From a virus, in IMG/VR virus record IMGVR_UViG_3300038701_001903, positions 1 to 32,972 of that record: DNA of 32,972 nucleotides; one strand, given 5' to 3'. The notes beneath the pieces are model-generated. The model was not told the DNA's origin. It searched no databases and saw only the letters and a list, made by a program, of their open reading frames with translations. Position numbers and translations under genes: made by a program. This document shows positions 13,940-21,788 of the stretch, piece after piece (the stretch's first letter is position 1; each line of letters opens with the position of its first letter).

Positions 13940-14377
13940 CTAAAGGAAGTGTGTTTGTTTTGGGTTGCTGCTAAATTGAATGTTAGAGCTTTCGTTTAGC
14001 TCTGTTTCGGAATCATCGGTTTTGTATTCCCACCCTTCAGGGTCGATCATTCCTTTTTGTACATCCTTAAGCCATCTTATTGCATCTTCGTATCGGGTTC
14101 TAAACAGCTCCATGTTTACGTTTGGGTTTGCAAGAGTTACAATGTGCCAAGAGGCAATATCTTTCACTATTCGTTTTAAAAAAGGGTCGTTTATTGTTGG
14201 TGCTGTTTCGTTGTCGCCAAACAGTTTTAGAAGATCAAACTTAGATAAATACCCCTTGCATTCGTTTTCAGAATCACTAATACATTGAGTAATGATAGCA
14301 TCATTATCACGAGATATATTATTGAGGATTTCAGGATAAATATGGGTGTTTAAGTCACCTATTACTACTAGTGCCAT
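13940..14377 (-). CDS. Mu gp36-like head-tail connector (DUF1320)
   Basis: This 145-residue protein starts at ATG 14377 (MALVVIGDLNTHIYPEIL), two bases past the terminase stop; the frame open to 14437 is only overlap with terminase. Helical segments DAIITQCISDSENECKGYLS, then DPFLKRIVKDIASWHIVTLA, and TRYEDAIRWLKDVQKGMIDP match the DUF1320/gp36 connector layout. In that layout the 'Y-x-x-A-I-x-x-L-x-x-I-x-x-G' helix is diagnostic. It probably forms an adaptor ring below the portal. In Mu this gene lies after the capsid gene, whereas here it lies between terminase and portal. Confidence 0.7.
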   Translation of the reverse strand: MALVVIGDLNTHIYPEILNNISRDNDAIITQCISDSENECKGYLSKFDLLKLFGDNETAPTINDPFLKRIVKDIASWHIVTLANPNVNMELFRTRYEDAIRWLKDVQKGMIDPEGWEYKTDDSETELNESSNIQFSSNPKQTHFL

Positions 14378-14378
14378 T

Positions 14379-15932
14379 TTATAGTCGTTTAGAGTTTGAG
14401 CGATGTCCAAAGGTTTGAATACCTCCAACGGATTCAACTGCTATTTTTTCTTTAATAAGGTGTACGCCTCCTTCGGTTGTATCCGGTCCATCTAATAATT
14501 TAGAAGCAGGCTTTGCTGTTTTGAATTGCGTTTCTAAGCGCTTCATGTGTGGATCGTCCTTTTCGTTGATGTTAAACACAAGGTTTCCGAAACGGTTTAA
14601 AGGCTCTAGGTTGGCTTCAATACGTACCCACTTATCCGGTTTTTCTCTGGTGTCTGGTGTAACCATTAGACATCCTCTGGGATGATCATTACCTTTCTCA
14701 GAAAGTAAGGGTAAAAGAACTTGTTCGTAGAAAGGGTTTTGTAAAGTATTGTTTTCTATATAAGTATATAGGGCGGTCTTTTCTCCTACATAGTCTCTCG
14801 CTTGATATAACCAATCAATAAAGGTTGAATTACCCATGTTGTCGAGCCAACATTTATAGACATAGTATTTGTTGTCCTTGTATCCTAAAACCTGTACACA
14901 CTTAGCGGAGTTGTTTACTTTACTCTTTAATGAAGGTCGGTCTTTGTTACTTGTGGCGGGATCGGCGTAAACTAGAGCAAATGCAAGATATCTTAGTTGT
15001 GGGCATTTCCCCCACGTGATTTCTGGAAACGTTTTACCAGTACTTACCGGGTTGTTAAAGTATTCAGCCTGACCACTAGCGTAGCTTATTTTGCTAAGCA
15101 TATAGTCGATTTGTTCTTCAGAGTTTTTTTCTAACCATGTGCTAATACCTTTATCATCTCGTATGTTTACGCGACTAACATCATCGGCATAGGGTTGTGC
15201 TCTTAATGCTAAAGAATCTTCCGCTATAATGTTGTTATCCCAAAAAATATAGAAGTCCTTAGCAATATCAACGGTAGGCATTACGGCGCGCTCAACCCAT
15301 TCATGAATTTTATCTAAGCGCTCAATATTTCTACATACTTCGTCATCGTCCGCATCATCAAAAATAAGCATGTTAGCTCTTATTTCTTCCTCTTTTGCAC
15401 CCCTTGGATTTTGTCCAGTACCAACACCTCTAAAAGTCACACCTTTTCTAGTGGTAAATTTGTTCCCCTCCCATTTACCTGTTCTTTGTTGTTCCCCGTA
15501 ATCATTGATTAGCCTTTGGTTTGCTTCTAGGTTTAGCTTATAGGGGGCTAAAAGTTGTTCGGCATTATCACCCGATTTTGATATTAAAATTGCATAGGTG
15601 GGGTGTTTCTTAACAAAGGTGATATAAAACACCTCGAACATTCTACGTGTGGATTTTGACAAGCCCCGTGCCCATGCGCGACACTGAAACATTTTGTTAG
15701 ATTTCAGTAGCTTATTAGTGCTTCTCTTGTGGAAGTCAGCAGGTTCAGAAAAACAGTATTTTGGAAAATAGTATTTAAACCATTCCTCGTGGTTGCCCGG
15801 CTTCTCTAGCCATTTAATACGTTTTTGCTTTTCGGCTTCCGTTTCGCTAGTGTCTACAGGGGTTGAGTTTTCAATCTGTAGTCTAAACTCATCCCAAAGA
15901 CTAAGGGCTTGCTTGTCTGTTGATCTACTCAT
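14379..15932 (-). CDS. Terminase large subunit (Mu gp28-like)
   Basis: This 517-residue packaging motor has an N-terminal ATPase with the adenine-binding-type aromatic region (NHEEWFKYYFPKYC). A deviant Walker A, RAWARGLSKST (residues 85-95), lacks the usual G before K. Walker B is MLIFDDAD (188-195). The C-terminal RNase H-like nuclease starts at ALVYADPATSNKD (D324 probably metal-binding). An acidic LLDGPDTTEGG near residue 480 could supply the last ligand. It translocates DNA into proheads and cuts it headful-fashion, in Mu-like phages starting from the integrated left end. Confidence 0.9.
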   Translation of the reverse strand: MSRSTDKQALSLWDEFRLQIENSTPVDTSETEAEKQKRIKWLEKPGNHEEWFKYYFPKYCFSEPADFHKRSTNKLLKSNKMFQCRAWARGLSKSTRRMFEVFYITFVKKHPTYAILISKSGDNAEQLLAPYKLNLEANQRLINDYGEQQRTGKWEGNKFTTRKGVTFRGVGTGQNPRGAKEEEIRANMLIFDDADDDEVCRNIERLDKIHEWVERAVMPTVDIAKDFYIFWDNNIIAEDSLALRAQPYADDVSRVNIRDDKGISTWLEKNSEEQIDYMLSKISYASGQAEYFNNPVSTGKTFPEITWGKCPQLRYLAFALVYADPATSNKDRPSLKSKVNNSAKCVQVLGYKDNKYYVYKCWLDNMGNSTFIDWLYQARDYVGEKTALYTYIENNTLQNPFYEQVLLPLLSEKGNDHPRGCLMVTPDTREKPDKWVRIEANLEPLNRFGNLVFNINEKDDPHMKRLETQFKTAKPASKLLDGPDTTEGGVHLIKEKIAVESVGGIQTFGHRSNSKRL

Positions 15933-16382
15933 TTACTTCATCTCGTTTTGTAAAAAGCTATTCCATAAATCAATAGTCTCCTGAACCTCATCGAATGTGC
16001 CCACCTTCTGAATAAATTTGACAAAGCGTATTCCTGCCTCTACCAAATCGGCAATATTCATATCTGTTTCAAGTGAGCGTATGGCGGCGGTTACCTTTAC
16101 TTGAATGTCTGCTTGTTTTGTGTCCGGGTATTTTGTGTCACTGTCTTTAATCGCTTGGTTAAGCTGCTCTAACTGACCGTACAAAAGATTGATTTGATTC
16201 TCCTTACTTACTAGTAGTCGATTTCTAAGGTCTTTCCATCCTCCTTCGTTTACCCATTTGCTAATCGTCTTTTCAGCAACACCAACTCGCGCAGCTACTA
16301 TTTTGCCGTTTAGCTGTTCTCTGGTGTATAGGATTTTCGCGTACGCCTTTTTCTCCTCGATGCTCGATTTCCGTTTTGCCAT
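15933..16382 (-). CDS. Terminase small subunit-like HTH protein
   Basis: This 149-residue protein has an N-terminal helix-turn-helix (KKAYAKILYTREQLNGKIVA, then RVGVAEKTISKWVNEGGWKD) followed by long helices suited to oligomer formation. This is the architecture of phage small terminases (Nu1/DUF1804 type). It is the first gene of the leftward packaging operon and directly precedes the large terminase, with adjacent ends. It should recognise the phage DNA end for packaging initiation. The start codon is only four bases from a -7-like promoter element. Confidence 0.8.
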   Translation of the reverse strand: MAKRKSSIEEKKAYAKILYTREQLNGKIVAARVGVAEKTISKWVNEGGWKDLRNRLLVSKENQINLLYGQLEQLNQAIKDSDTKYPDTKQADIQVKVTAAIRSLETDMNIADLVEAGIRFVKFIQKVGTFDEVQETIDLWNSFLQNEMK

Positions 16383-16386
16383 GATT

Positions 16387-16394
16387 CAAAAGTA
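16387..16394 (-). promoter_or_regulatory. Leftward late promoter -7 element
   Basis: On the minus strand TACTTTTG (16394 down to 16387) is an exact TAnnTTTG. No TTG is visible at the usual -33 distance, as expected for an activator-dependent late promoter. Transcription would begin about at the terminase ATG, giving a leaderless or nearly leaderless message. Confidence 0.4.
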
Positions 16395-16488
16395 GACACT
16401 ATATAAGGCACTTGCTTTTAATTGATTTATGATAGATCAGTTTTAGCGGTGTGATAATACAGAACAAACCCTATGATAAAATACTGAT

Positions 16489-16519
16489 TTGCAAACACTT
16501 ACAAAGGGTTGCAGTTTTG
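16489..16519 (+). promoter_or_regulatory. Possible rightward late promoter
   Basis: TTG (16489-16491), then 20 bases, then CAGTTTTG (16512-16519), matches the consensus TTG-N20-TAnnTTTG except for the first base of the -7 element. The start would be near 16525, about 28 bases before ATG 16553. It would drive the protease/scaffold and capsid genes, divergent from the packaging operon. Confidence 0.4.
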
Positions 16520-16552
16520 GGTCACAATCATCGAGAACAAGGTGATAAGACT

Positions 16553-17527
16553 ATGAGTAAAGACAGTAAAGAACATAAGATCGACCGCGAATTTCAACTT
16601 TCCGACAGTACGGAAAACTGCTACGGCTTTCGCTTGCTTACACCGGGGTATTTGAAAAGCGAGTTTGAAAAGAACCCGATCGGCTATTTTATGCACGAAC
16701 GAGAGCAGGGAGTACTCCTTAAATGGGATAATGTACGTGTCGATGGCGATAAGATCTTGGGGACTCCTGTTATAAACTTGGCGCACAAAAGAGCGCAGCA
16801 AACAATTGATGAAATCGAAAGTGGTTTCTTAAATGCTGCTTCAGTAGGTCAGATAGTTGCACTCGAAATATCGGACGACCCTGCCGATTACCTACCAAAT
16901 CAAAAAGGCGCGACTGTAACGAAGTGGTATCACCGCGAATGCAGTCTTGTTGATGTGCCGGGCAATTACAATAGTCTTAAGTCTGAGTTAGTCGATGGAG
17001 ATGGGAACCCGCTAAACCTTGCGGATTTCACACCACCAACAGAAATCAAAGATTTAAACATGGAAATCAAATTCACCGCTGCTAACCTAGTAGCAATGGA
17101 CTTAAAAGCAGATGCTTCTTCAGAAGAAACGCAAGCTGCATTTCAAAACTTAGTAGCAAAAGCAAAACGTACTGAAGATGCTGAAAAAGCATTGGAAGAC
17201 TTGAAGGCTGATCATACAAAAACAGAGGTGAAAGACTTATGCGCTGATGCCTTGAAAGAAGGTAAGATCACTAAAGAAATGAGTGAAAAGCTTTCTGCGG
17301 ACTATGCTAAAAACCCAACAGGGTTGAAAGACTTGTTAGGGCAAATGCCGAAGTATACTTCTATCACTAATCAGCTTAAAGACGGAGAAGGTAAAACGAA
17401 GCTACAAAACTTGATGAGCAAGTCTTGGGATGACCTTCACCAGTCAGGGGAATTAGCTGACCTTAAGGCTTTAGATGAAAATTCATTTCTTCAAAAGAAG
17501 GCTGAAAAATACCCTTCGTCTAAATAA
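16553..17527 (+). CDS. Prohead protease with C-terminal scaffold domain
   Basis: This 324-residue protein starts at ATG 16553; the upstream extension to 16451 looks non-coding. Residues 1-145 resemble HK97-type (S78) prohead proteases: FMHEREQGVLLKWDNV with H48, FLNAASVGQI with S97, and RECSLVDVPGNYNSL, the usual 'E-x-S-L-V-x-x-P-x-N' block. Residues 170-324 are Lys/Glu/Ala-rich and helical (EETQAAFQNLVAKAKRTEDA), as in scaffolding proteins. This is the arrangement of Mu gpI with its nested scaffold gpZ. An in-frame ATG at 17060 could start a separate 155-residue scaffold. Directly upstream of the capsid gene, as expected. Confidence 0.78.
   Translation: MSKDSKEHKIDREFQLSDSTENCYGFRLLTPGYLKSEFEKNPIGYFMHEREQGVLLKWDNVRVDGDKILGTPVINLAHKRAQQTIDEIESGFLNAASVGQIVALEISDDPADYLPNQKGATVTKWYHRECSLVDVPGNYNSLKSELVDGDGNPLNLADFTPPTEIKDLNMEIKFTAANLVAMDLKADASSEETQAAFQNLVAKAKRTEDAEKALEDLKADHTKTEVKDLCADALKEGKITKEMSEKLSADYAKNPTGLKDLLGQMPKYTSITNQLKDGEGKTKLQNLMSKSWDDLHQSGELADLKALDENSFLQKKAEKYPSSK
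17060..17527 (+). CDS. Possible nested scaffold protein (internal start)
   Basis: An in-frame ATG at 17060 (MEIKFTAANLVAMDLKAD) begins exactly where the protease-like domain ends and the helical scaffold-like part begins. It would give a 155-residue protein sharing the C-terminus of the full-length product, as gpZ does within gpI in Mu. The upstream bases (GATTTAAAC) are AT-rich like many Bacteroidota starts, but no Shine-Dalgarno is seen. Confidence 0.4.
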   Translation: MEIKFTAANLVAMDLKADASSEETQAAFQNLVAKAKRTEDAEKALEDLKADHTKTEVKDLCADALKEGKITKEMSEKLSADYAKNPTGLKDLLGQMPKYTSITNQLKDGEGKTKLQNLMSKSWDDLHQSGELADLKALDENSFLQKKAEKYPSSK

Positions 17528-17561
17528 TCAAATCGAATTATAATACTAATACAATAAAAAA

Positions 17562-18479
17562 ATGGGCATTCATAAAGAAATTTGGACGGATTACATTATC
17601 GGTAACCTATATAAAAAAGACGAATTTTTATCAAAAGCATTTGATGAAAGTGATGAGGTTCTAGGTGGTAAAGTAGTTCATATCGCTCAGGCAGGATCAA
17701 AGCCTGAAGTGATCCTCGATAGATCAACCTTGCCGGCAACAGCTCAAGAAAGAGCGGATTCAGATATTACTTATACTCTAGGGTGGTACTCTGTTACTCC
17801 TGAAAGAATTAGAAACGCTGAACAAGCAGAATTAAGTTATGATAAAATGGATTCTATCTTAGGAGAATTCATGTCGGCACTAAGAAATCGCTTAGGTGAT
17901 GAGATGGCAATTAAATGGCTAACAAATGCTGTAGCTGCTTCTAATGTTATTAGAACAACTGGTTCAGCTACGGCAGCTACTGAGGGGGGACAAACAGGTA
18001 ATAGAAAAGCGATGAATTTAGCGACTTTGAGAAAGGCAAAACTAGCCTTTAACAAAGCAGATATCCCGAAGGAAGATAGATACATCGTGTTAGAATCTAA
18101 TATGTTAGGACAGTTGGAAGATGATCTTATTGCTAATTCAAATAGAGATTTCTCTAAAATGTATGATGCGGAAAAAGGGGTTGTAGCTCAATTAGAGTCT
18201 TTTAACATCATGGAAAGAAGTGATGTTGCAATGGCTAATGTGGGAGCCTCAGCATTGAACGCTTACGGGGCTGCGACTCAAGCGGATGATAATGTGGTTG
18301 CAATGGCTTTTCAAAAGTATAACGTCGCAAGAGCTGAAGGAGAAGTTAACATTTTCCATACTGAACAGGACGCAACCCACTATGGTGATATCTTATCAAT
18401 GGATGTCAGAGCGGGAGGAAGAGCGAGAAGAACAGGTGCTCAAGGAGTCTTAGCAATCGTTCAAGACACAGCAGCATAA
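17562..18479 (+). CDS. Major capsid protein
   Basis: This 305-residue protein is in the expected position after the protease/scaffold and before two hairpins. Features fitting an HK97-fold capsid are an N-terminal helical arm (HKEIWTDYIIGNLYKKDEFL), strands with glycine loops (GGKVVHIAQAGSKPEV), the long spine-like helix (SILGEFMSALRNRLGDEMAI) and a C-terminal strand region with a Gly/Arg-rich loop (SMDVRAGGRARRTGAQGV). The A-rich run just before the ATG (AATAAAAAA) is typical of strongly expressed Bacteroidota genes. The assignment rests on context plus these features. Confidence 0.8.
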   Translation: MGIHKEIWTDYIIGNLYKKDEFLSKAFDESDEVLGGKVVHIAQAGSKPEVILDRSTLPATAQERADSDITYTLGWYSVTPERIRNAEQAELSYDKMDSILGEFMSALRNRLGDEMAIKWLTNAVAASNVIRTTGSATAATEGGQTGNRKAMNLATLRKAKLAFNKADIPKEDRYIVLESNMLGQLEDDLIANSNRDFSKMYDAEKGVVAQLESFNIMERSDVAMANVGASALNAYGAATQADDNVVAMAFQKYNVARAEGEVNIFHTEQDATHYGDILSMDVRAGGRARRTGAQGVLAIVQDTAA

Positions 18480-18484
18480 ATCTA

Positions 18485-18539
18485 ATGACTGTTTACAGTC
18501 ATGACAGGTGAAAGGGTGTGTAGGCTGAGCACACCCTTT
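18485..18539 (+). terminator. Tandem hairpins ending the capsid transcript
   Basis: The first hairpin is ATGACTG (18485-18491), loop TTTA, CAGTCAT (18496-18502). The second is AAAGGGTGTG (18511-18520) and CACACCCTTT (18530-18539), a perfect 10-bp stem followed by T. The second is a good factor-independent terminator, and together they would also protect the abundant capsid mRNA. Confidence 0.75.
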
Positions 18540-18555
18540 TCAATAAACCTACTCA

Positions 18556-19077
18556 ATGAAAACCACCATTCAACATACCGAAGTGAGAAACGAATTTTAC
18601 ACATTAAACGAGTTGTTTACAAGCTTGTTCCCTAGCGTAAAGGTTGAGCTTTTAAATGTCTTATTACTGACTAGCTCAATGGTTACAATTGCCGAGCAGC
18701 TTTTAGGGGTAGACTCCGTTGCAATATTGGCTTTGTTGGTGATGATGGTTTTTGAATTAGCTACAGGTATTTGGGCTTCATCTATTAGAAAGGAACAATT
18801 TTCTAGTAAGCGTTTATCACGCTTTGCAATTAAGGTGGCTTGTTATATGGTAATAATGGTAGTGCCTTATGTGTTCTATTCTTCTTATCAGGAACGCGGA
18901 GTAAACTCTGCGGCAATGGTCTTTGAGTGGATTCATGTGTTTTTAGTAATACACATTGTTCAAGAATACTTGGTGTCCATTTTAGAAAATCTTGCCTGTA
19001 TTCAGGGCAAGCCAAAAACATACTGGATCAATAAAATTAAAGATTCGATCACGAATACATTTAAGACGAAATCATGA
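18556..19077 (+). CDS. Phage holin family protein
   Basis: This 173-residue protein has four predicted membrane segments (about residues 32-48, 53-74, 89-109 and 118-140). The diagnostic block is ALLVMMVFELATGIWASS followed by the basic loop FSSKRLSRFAIKVACYMVIM, as in the phage_holin_4 group common in Bacteroidota phages. The C-terminal tail is basic and cytoplasmic (KTYWINKIKDSITNTFKTKS). It would form the inner-membrane lesion that starts lysis. It overlaps the spanin gene start (ATGA at 19074). Confidence 0.85.
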   Translation: MKTTIQHTEVRNEFYTLNELFTSLFPSVKVELLNVLLLTSSMVTIAEQLLGVDSVAILALLVMMVFELATGIWASSIRKEQFSSKRLSRFAIKVACYMVIMVVPYVFYSSYQERGVNSAAMVFEWIHVFLVIHIVQEYLVSILENLACIQGKPKTYWINKIKDSITNTFKTKS

Positions 19078-19654
19078 AAAAAACAGGATTTATATTAACC
19101 CTTTTAGGAGTGCTTGCCTTAACACTGAGTGTGTTTACGGGTTGTGTTACCTCCAAGAAAAAAGACAAGGTTGCAAAAACCGAAGTAACAAAGGTTGTTG
19201 AGCACGAATTGAGCTACGAAGTAGCGAATGTAGATAGTACTCAAACATCGCTTAAAACGGTTACAACCGTAAAGCATTTTGATGATGAATTGAGTGGTAG
19301 TGTGCATCTAGTTCCTTTTGAAAAAGATAGTATCGAAAGTGACGGCTTAAAGATAGTTACCCAATTGATACCCCAGAAAAATGGAGGTTACAAAGTAAAG
19401 ATACAGGGGAAAGCAAAAGCGGTCTCTAAAACGGAAACGATAAGCGAGCTTGATAACTCTTCATCTTCTATAGCTTCCACGAATATAAAGGATACAAAAA
19501 CAGATGTAGAAAACACCAAGAAAACCAAGGGTAAATCTGTAAAAAAAAAATGTTACCCGGATGGGCTGTGTGGCTCCTCATTATCCTCATCCTCTGTCTG
19601 TTGGCTTATACAGGATATAAATGGTATTCAAAATCTATCCCTTTTAAAAAATGA
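19074..19654 (+). CDS. Probable unimolecular spanin, made by -1 frameshift
   Basis: Residues 1-24 are a lipoprotein signal with lipobox FTGC (C24). Residues 25-158 form a long hydrophilic periplasmic part rich in K, T, S and V. In the starting frame the coding sequence then runs into nonsense beyond an A10 tract at 19541-19550. In the -1 frame, from 19550, it continues MLPGWAVWLLIILILCLLAY, then TGYKWYSKSIPFKK and a stop at 19652-19654. That tail is a membrane helix with a basic end. The -1 stop overlaps the endolysin start as ATGA, which shows it is the true gene end. An N-terminal outer-membrane lipoprotein signal plus a C-terminal inner-membrane helix is the architecture of T1 gp11-type u-spanins. 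The predicted fusion is about 193 residues. A sequencing error in the A-run is the main alternative. Confidence 0.75.
19541..19550 (+). other. A10 slippery tract in the spanin gene
   Basis: Ten consecutive A residues encode Lys codons immediately before the point where the frame must change by -1. Such runs allow both ribosomal slippage (A AAA AAA type) and RNA polymerase slippage, producing a mix of products. Confidence 0.7.
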
Positions 19655-20214
19655 CAAATCAAGAACTATTGAACAAAGTAAAAGTCTTGCTCTTAGATGG
19701 AACATTGATTCCTCTAATCGAGTGGCAAAAAACATACGGTTTACCAACAAGCAGTTTACGAGTAGGCAAGCATTTTGGAGTAGACACCGATCATCGTTTA
19801 AAGCGGGATATCATGAGCTACGGGGAGCTAATAGTATGTGCTCCACTTATCCAATTACTAGACGACTACAGGGAGGCAACAGGCAGGACTACGATAAACT
19901 CATTCAATCGCAACTCAGCCAAACAACGCTATTTACGACAAATGGGCTATCGAGCGGCGACAATGAGTACGCACGAAAAGAAAGTGGCAGCGGATATAGA
20001 CACGGTGAGCGAGAAGGAAACCCGCGAGAATGTAAAGTTGCTCAAACAACTAGCAGCCAAGCGCGGATTAAAAATACGTGTGGGGTGGAAAAAGTACATA
20101 GAGAACGGGCAAACGTTTATTCACTTGGATGTTGCACCAATGTACTATGCCGAAGGGATGCCATGGCATGACCACGCTCACCCTTCCCAGTGGGAACGAG
20201 AAGTGACTTGGTAA
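19651..20214 (+). CDS. Endolysin, M15-type zinc peptidase
   Basis: This 187-residue protein matches the peptidase M15 pattern. MSTHEKKVAADID carries ligands H108 and D115 in the form 'S-x-H-x-x-G/K-x-A-x-D'. FIHLDVAP near the end carries H158 in HLD. An upstream helix PLIQLLDDYREATGRTTINS and the SAKQRYLRQMGYRAAT stretch fit the D-Ala-D-Ala or L-Ala-D-Glu peptidase fold. It would cleave the peptide part of murein. There is no signal peptide, so export through the holin is needed. Its ATG overlaps the spanin stop. Confidence 0.8.
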   Translation: MTNQELLNKVKVLLLDGTLIPLIEWQKTYGLPTSSLRVGKHFGVDTDHRLKRDIMSYGELIVCAPLIQLLDDYREATGRTTINSFNRNSAKQRYLRQMGYRAATMSTHEKKVAADIDTVSEKETRENVKLLKQLAAKRGLKIRVGWKKYIENGQTFIHLDVAPMYYAEGMPWHDHAHPSQWEREVTW

Positions 20215-20241
20215 TTAATTGAGAATTAAAATTTAATAATC

Positions 20242-20583
20242 GTGAAAAAGAGAATAGAACATGTGTTTAAAACACATCCAAAAGCAAAGGAAGTACATAC
20301 AACTTCTGACGAATTGATCTTCTTAAATGATCATGATGCTCACAATCATGCTAAGACTCTTAAAAATACTGACGTTAAGACGGTAAAGAAGGGTGATAAG
20401 ATTGAGGAGGATGAACCAGAAAAAGGAGGCGGTAAATACCCTGAAGGAGAACCGAAAGAGGGGTGGAAATCTGATGAGCTGAAAGCTTATATGGATGAAA
20501 AGGAAATTGCCTTTAAAGGAGATGAAACAAAGAAAGAGTTAGTAGCTCTAATTGTTGAAGCTCAAAAGCCAAAAGAAGACTAA
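20242..20583 (+). CDS. HeH/SAP-like small protein
   Basis: This 113-residue protein has a GTG start. The N-terminal part is a short alpha/beta segment (RIEHVFKTHPKAKEVHTTSD, then LIFLNDHDAHNHAKTLKN). The centre is a Gly/Pro/Glu-rich linker (EKGGGKYPEGEPKEGW). The C-terminus, SDELKAYMDEKEIAFKGDET followed by KKELVALIVEA, is a helix-extended loop-helix (HeH, LEM/SAP-like) domain. Such domains appear in small phage proteins next to tail genes. Function unknown; it precedes the sheath and is followed by a terminator. Confidence 0.65.
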   Translation: MKKRIEHVFKTHPKAKEVHTTSDELIFLNDHDAHNHAKTLKNTDVKTVKKGDKIEEDEPEKGGGKYPEGEPKEGWKSDELKAYMDEKEIAFKGDETKKELVALIVEAQKPKED

Positions 20584-20591
20584 AAAAATAT

Positions 20592-20620
20592 AGAGGGGTT
20601 TGCGTTGCCTAAGCCCCTCT
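20592..20620 (+). terminator. Terminator before the tail sheath gene
   Basis: AGAGGGG (20592-20598) pairs with CCCCTCT (20614-20620), with further pairing inside the 15-base loop (TTT with AAG). TTGTTT follows. It separates the lysis/HeH genes from the sheath gene. Confidence 0.65.
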
Positions 20621-20646
20621 TGTTTCACAATTAAACGAGTATTCTC

Positions 20647-21786
20647 ATGAGTTTACCAAAAGTATCCGTTGCATTTTCAGACGGGAATTTACTTAAGACG
20701 ATAGCCAACGCAGATGGCTTTGGAGGCATGGTGCTTACAGGTGCTATTTTGTTAAGCACTCCTCAAGTAATATATAACCTTCAGGAAGCTGAAGACTTAG
20801 GTATTACCGCAGCAGCAGAAGCTTATGCGCATCGTCAAATAAAAGAATTTTATCAAGAGGTTGGAGGTAATCAGAAACTTCATTTCATGTTAGTTCCTGA
20901 GACAATGACCATGGAAGACATGCTAGATGTCACCAACCCGAATGGAGCAATTAAGCTTTGTTTACAGACTAACCGTGAAATTTCACTTTTAGCAGTTGGT
21001 CGCAACCCGAATGGCGGGTATGATGGAGGTACAGACTTTATTGATAGCGATGTAAGTGCGGCACTTACTAACTCTAGTACTTTTGGAGCAAACCGAGTGG
21101 CAGACCTTAATTTTTTAGCTGTCTTAATTGAGGCGCGTGTACAAAACCCAAGTGCTGCCAATACTCTAACCCCTACGGCTATTGAATCAGATTACGGGGG
21201 CGCTCTTTTAGGTGGTTCTCTCAATGATGGTTCTGCATCTATCGGAACCGCTCTTGGTAGAGCGGTAAGAGAAGGAGCACATGTAAAACTAGGTAGGGTT
21301 TCGGACGCTCCTGTTTCACTAACCACGGTTTATATCGGGGACAAATTAGTGAAGGAAAGGACAGATTTATCAACGCTTCATGGGGAAGGGTTTATAAGCT
21401 TTATGCAACATCCGGGAAAAGCCGGGTATTACTTCGGTATTGACCGTATGGCTAATACTGGGGATTACTCTTTATTGGCAAGAAGAAGGGTTGTAAATAA
21501 AGCAGCGGTAATTGCTACATCTGTTACTATTGAGGAGGTTGAAGGAGATGTTGATGTGGAGGCAAACGGGAATATTGCTTCTCATGAAATTGACCAAACC
21601 AGAGAGCAAATAGAATTGCAAATTAATAATTTAATGGCGGGGCAAATTAGTGGTGTAGAAGCATATATCAATCCCGCTCAAGATATCATAAACACCAGTG
21701 AATACAATGTTGAATTAGGGGTACAGCCGAAAGGGTATAAATCTAAAATCAACATTGGGATAGGTTTAAAAACTAGCATAGGATAA
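20647..21786 (+). CDS. Contractile tail sheath protein (DUF2586-like)
   Basis: This 379-residue protein starts MSLPKVSVAFSDGNLL. It contains FMQHPGKAGYYFGIDRMA and DYSLLARRRVVNKAAVIATS, the glycine/aromatic strand followed by a basic helix that is conserved near the C-terminal part of sheath proteins. The last strand (YNVELGVQPKGYKSKINIGI) would insert into a neighbouring subunit. Its position immediately before the tube protein and its size identify the sheath. DUF2586 is the family I associate with this form in Bacteroidota Mu-like phages. Confidence 0.8.
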   Translation: MSLPKVSVAFSDGNLLKTIANADGFGGMVLTGAILLSTPQVIYNLQEAEDLGITAAAEAYAHRQIKEFYQEVGGNQKLHFMLVPETMTMEDMLDVTNPNGAIKLCLQTNREISLLAVGRNPNGGYDGGTDFIDSDVSAALTNSSTFGANRVADLNFLAVLIEARVQNPSAANTLTPTAIESDYGGALLGGSLNDGSASIGTALGRAVREGAHVKLGRVSDAPVSLTTVYIGDKLVKERTDLSTLHGEGFISFMQHPGKAGYYFGIDRMANTGDYSLLARRRVVNKAAVIATSVTIEEVEGDVDVEANGNIASHEIDQTREQIELQINNLMAGQISGVEAYINPAQDIINTSEYNVELGVQPKGYKSKINIGIGLKTSIG

Positions 21787-21788
21787 TT

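Noticed and set aside
16451-16552. N-terminal extension of the protease/scaffold protein
   Set aside because: It overlaps the probable late promoter region and shows no family similarity. ATG 16553 fits the start of the protease-like domain.
19655-20171. Continuation of the lipoprotein reading frame to 365 residues
   Set aside because: It lies out of frame over the endolysin, has biased and senseless composition (many C, R and S), and results from missing the -1 shift at the A10 tract.
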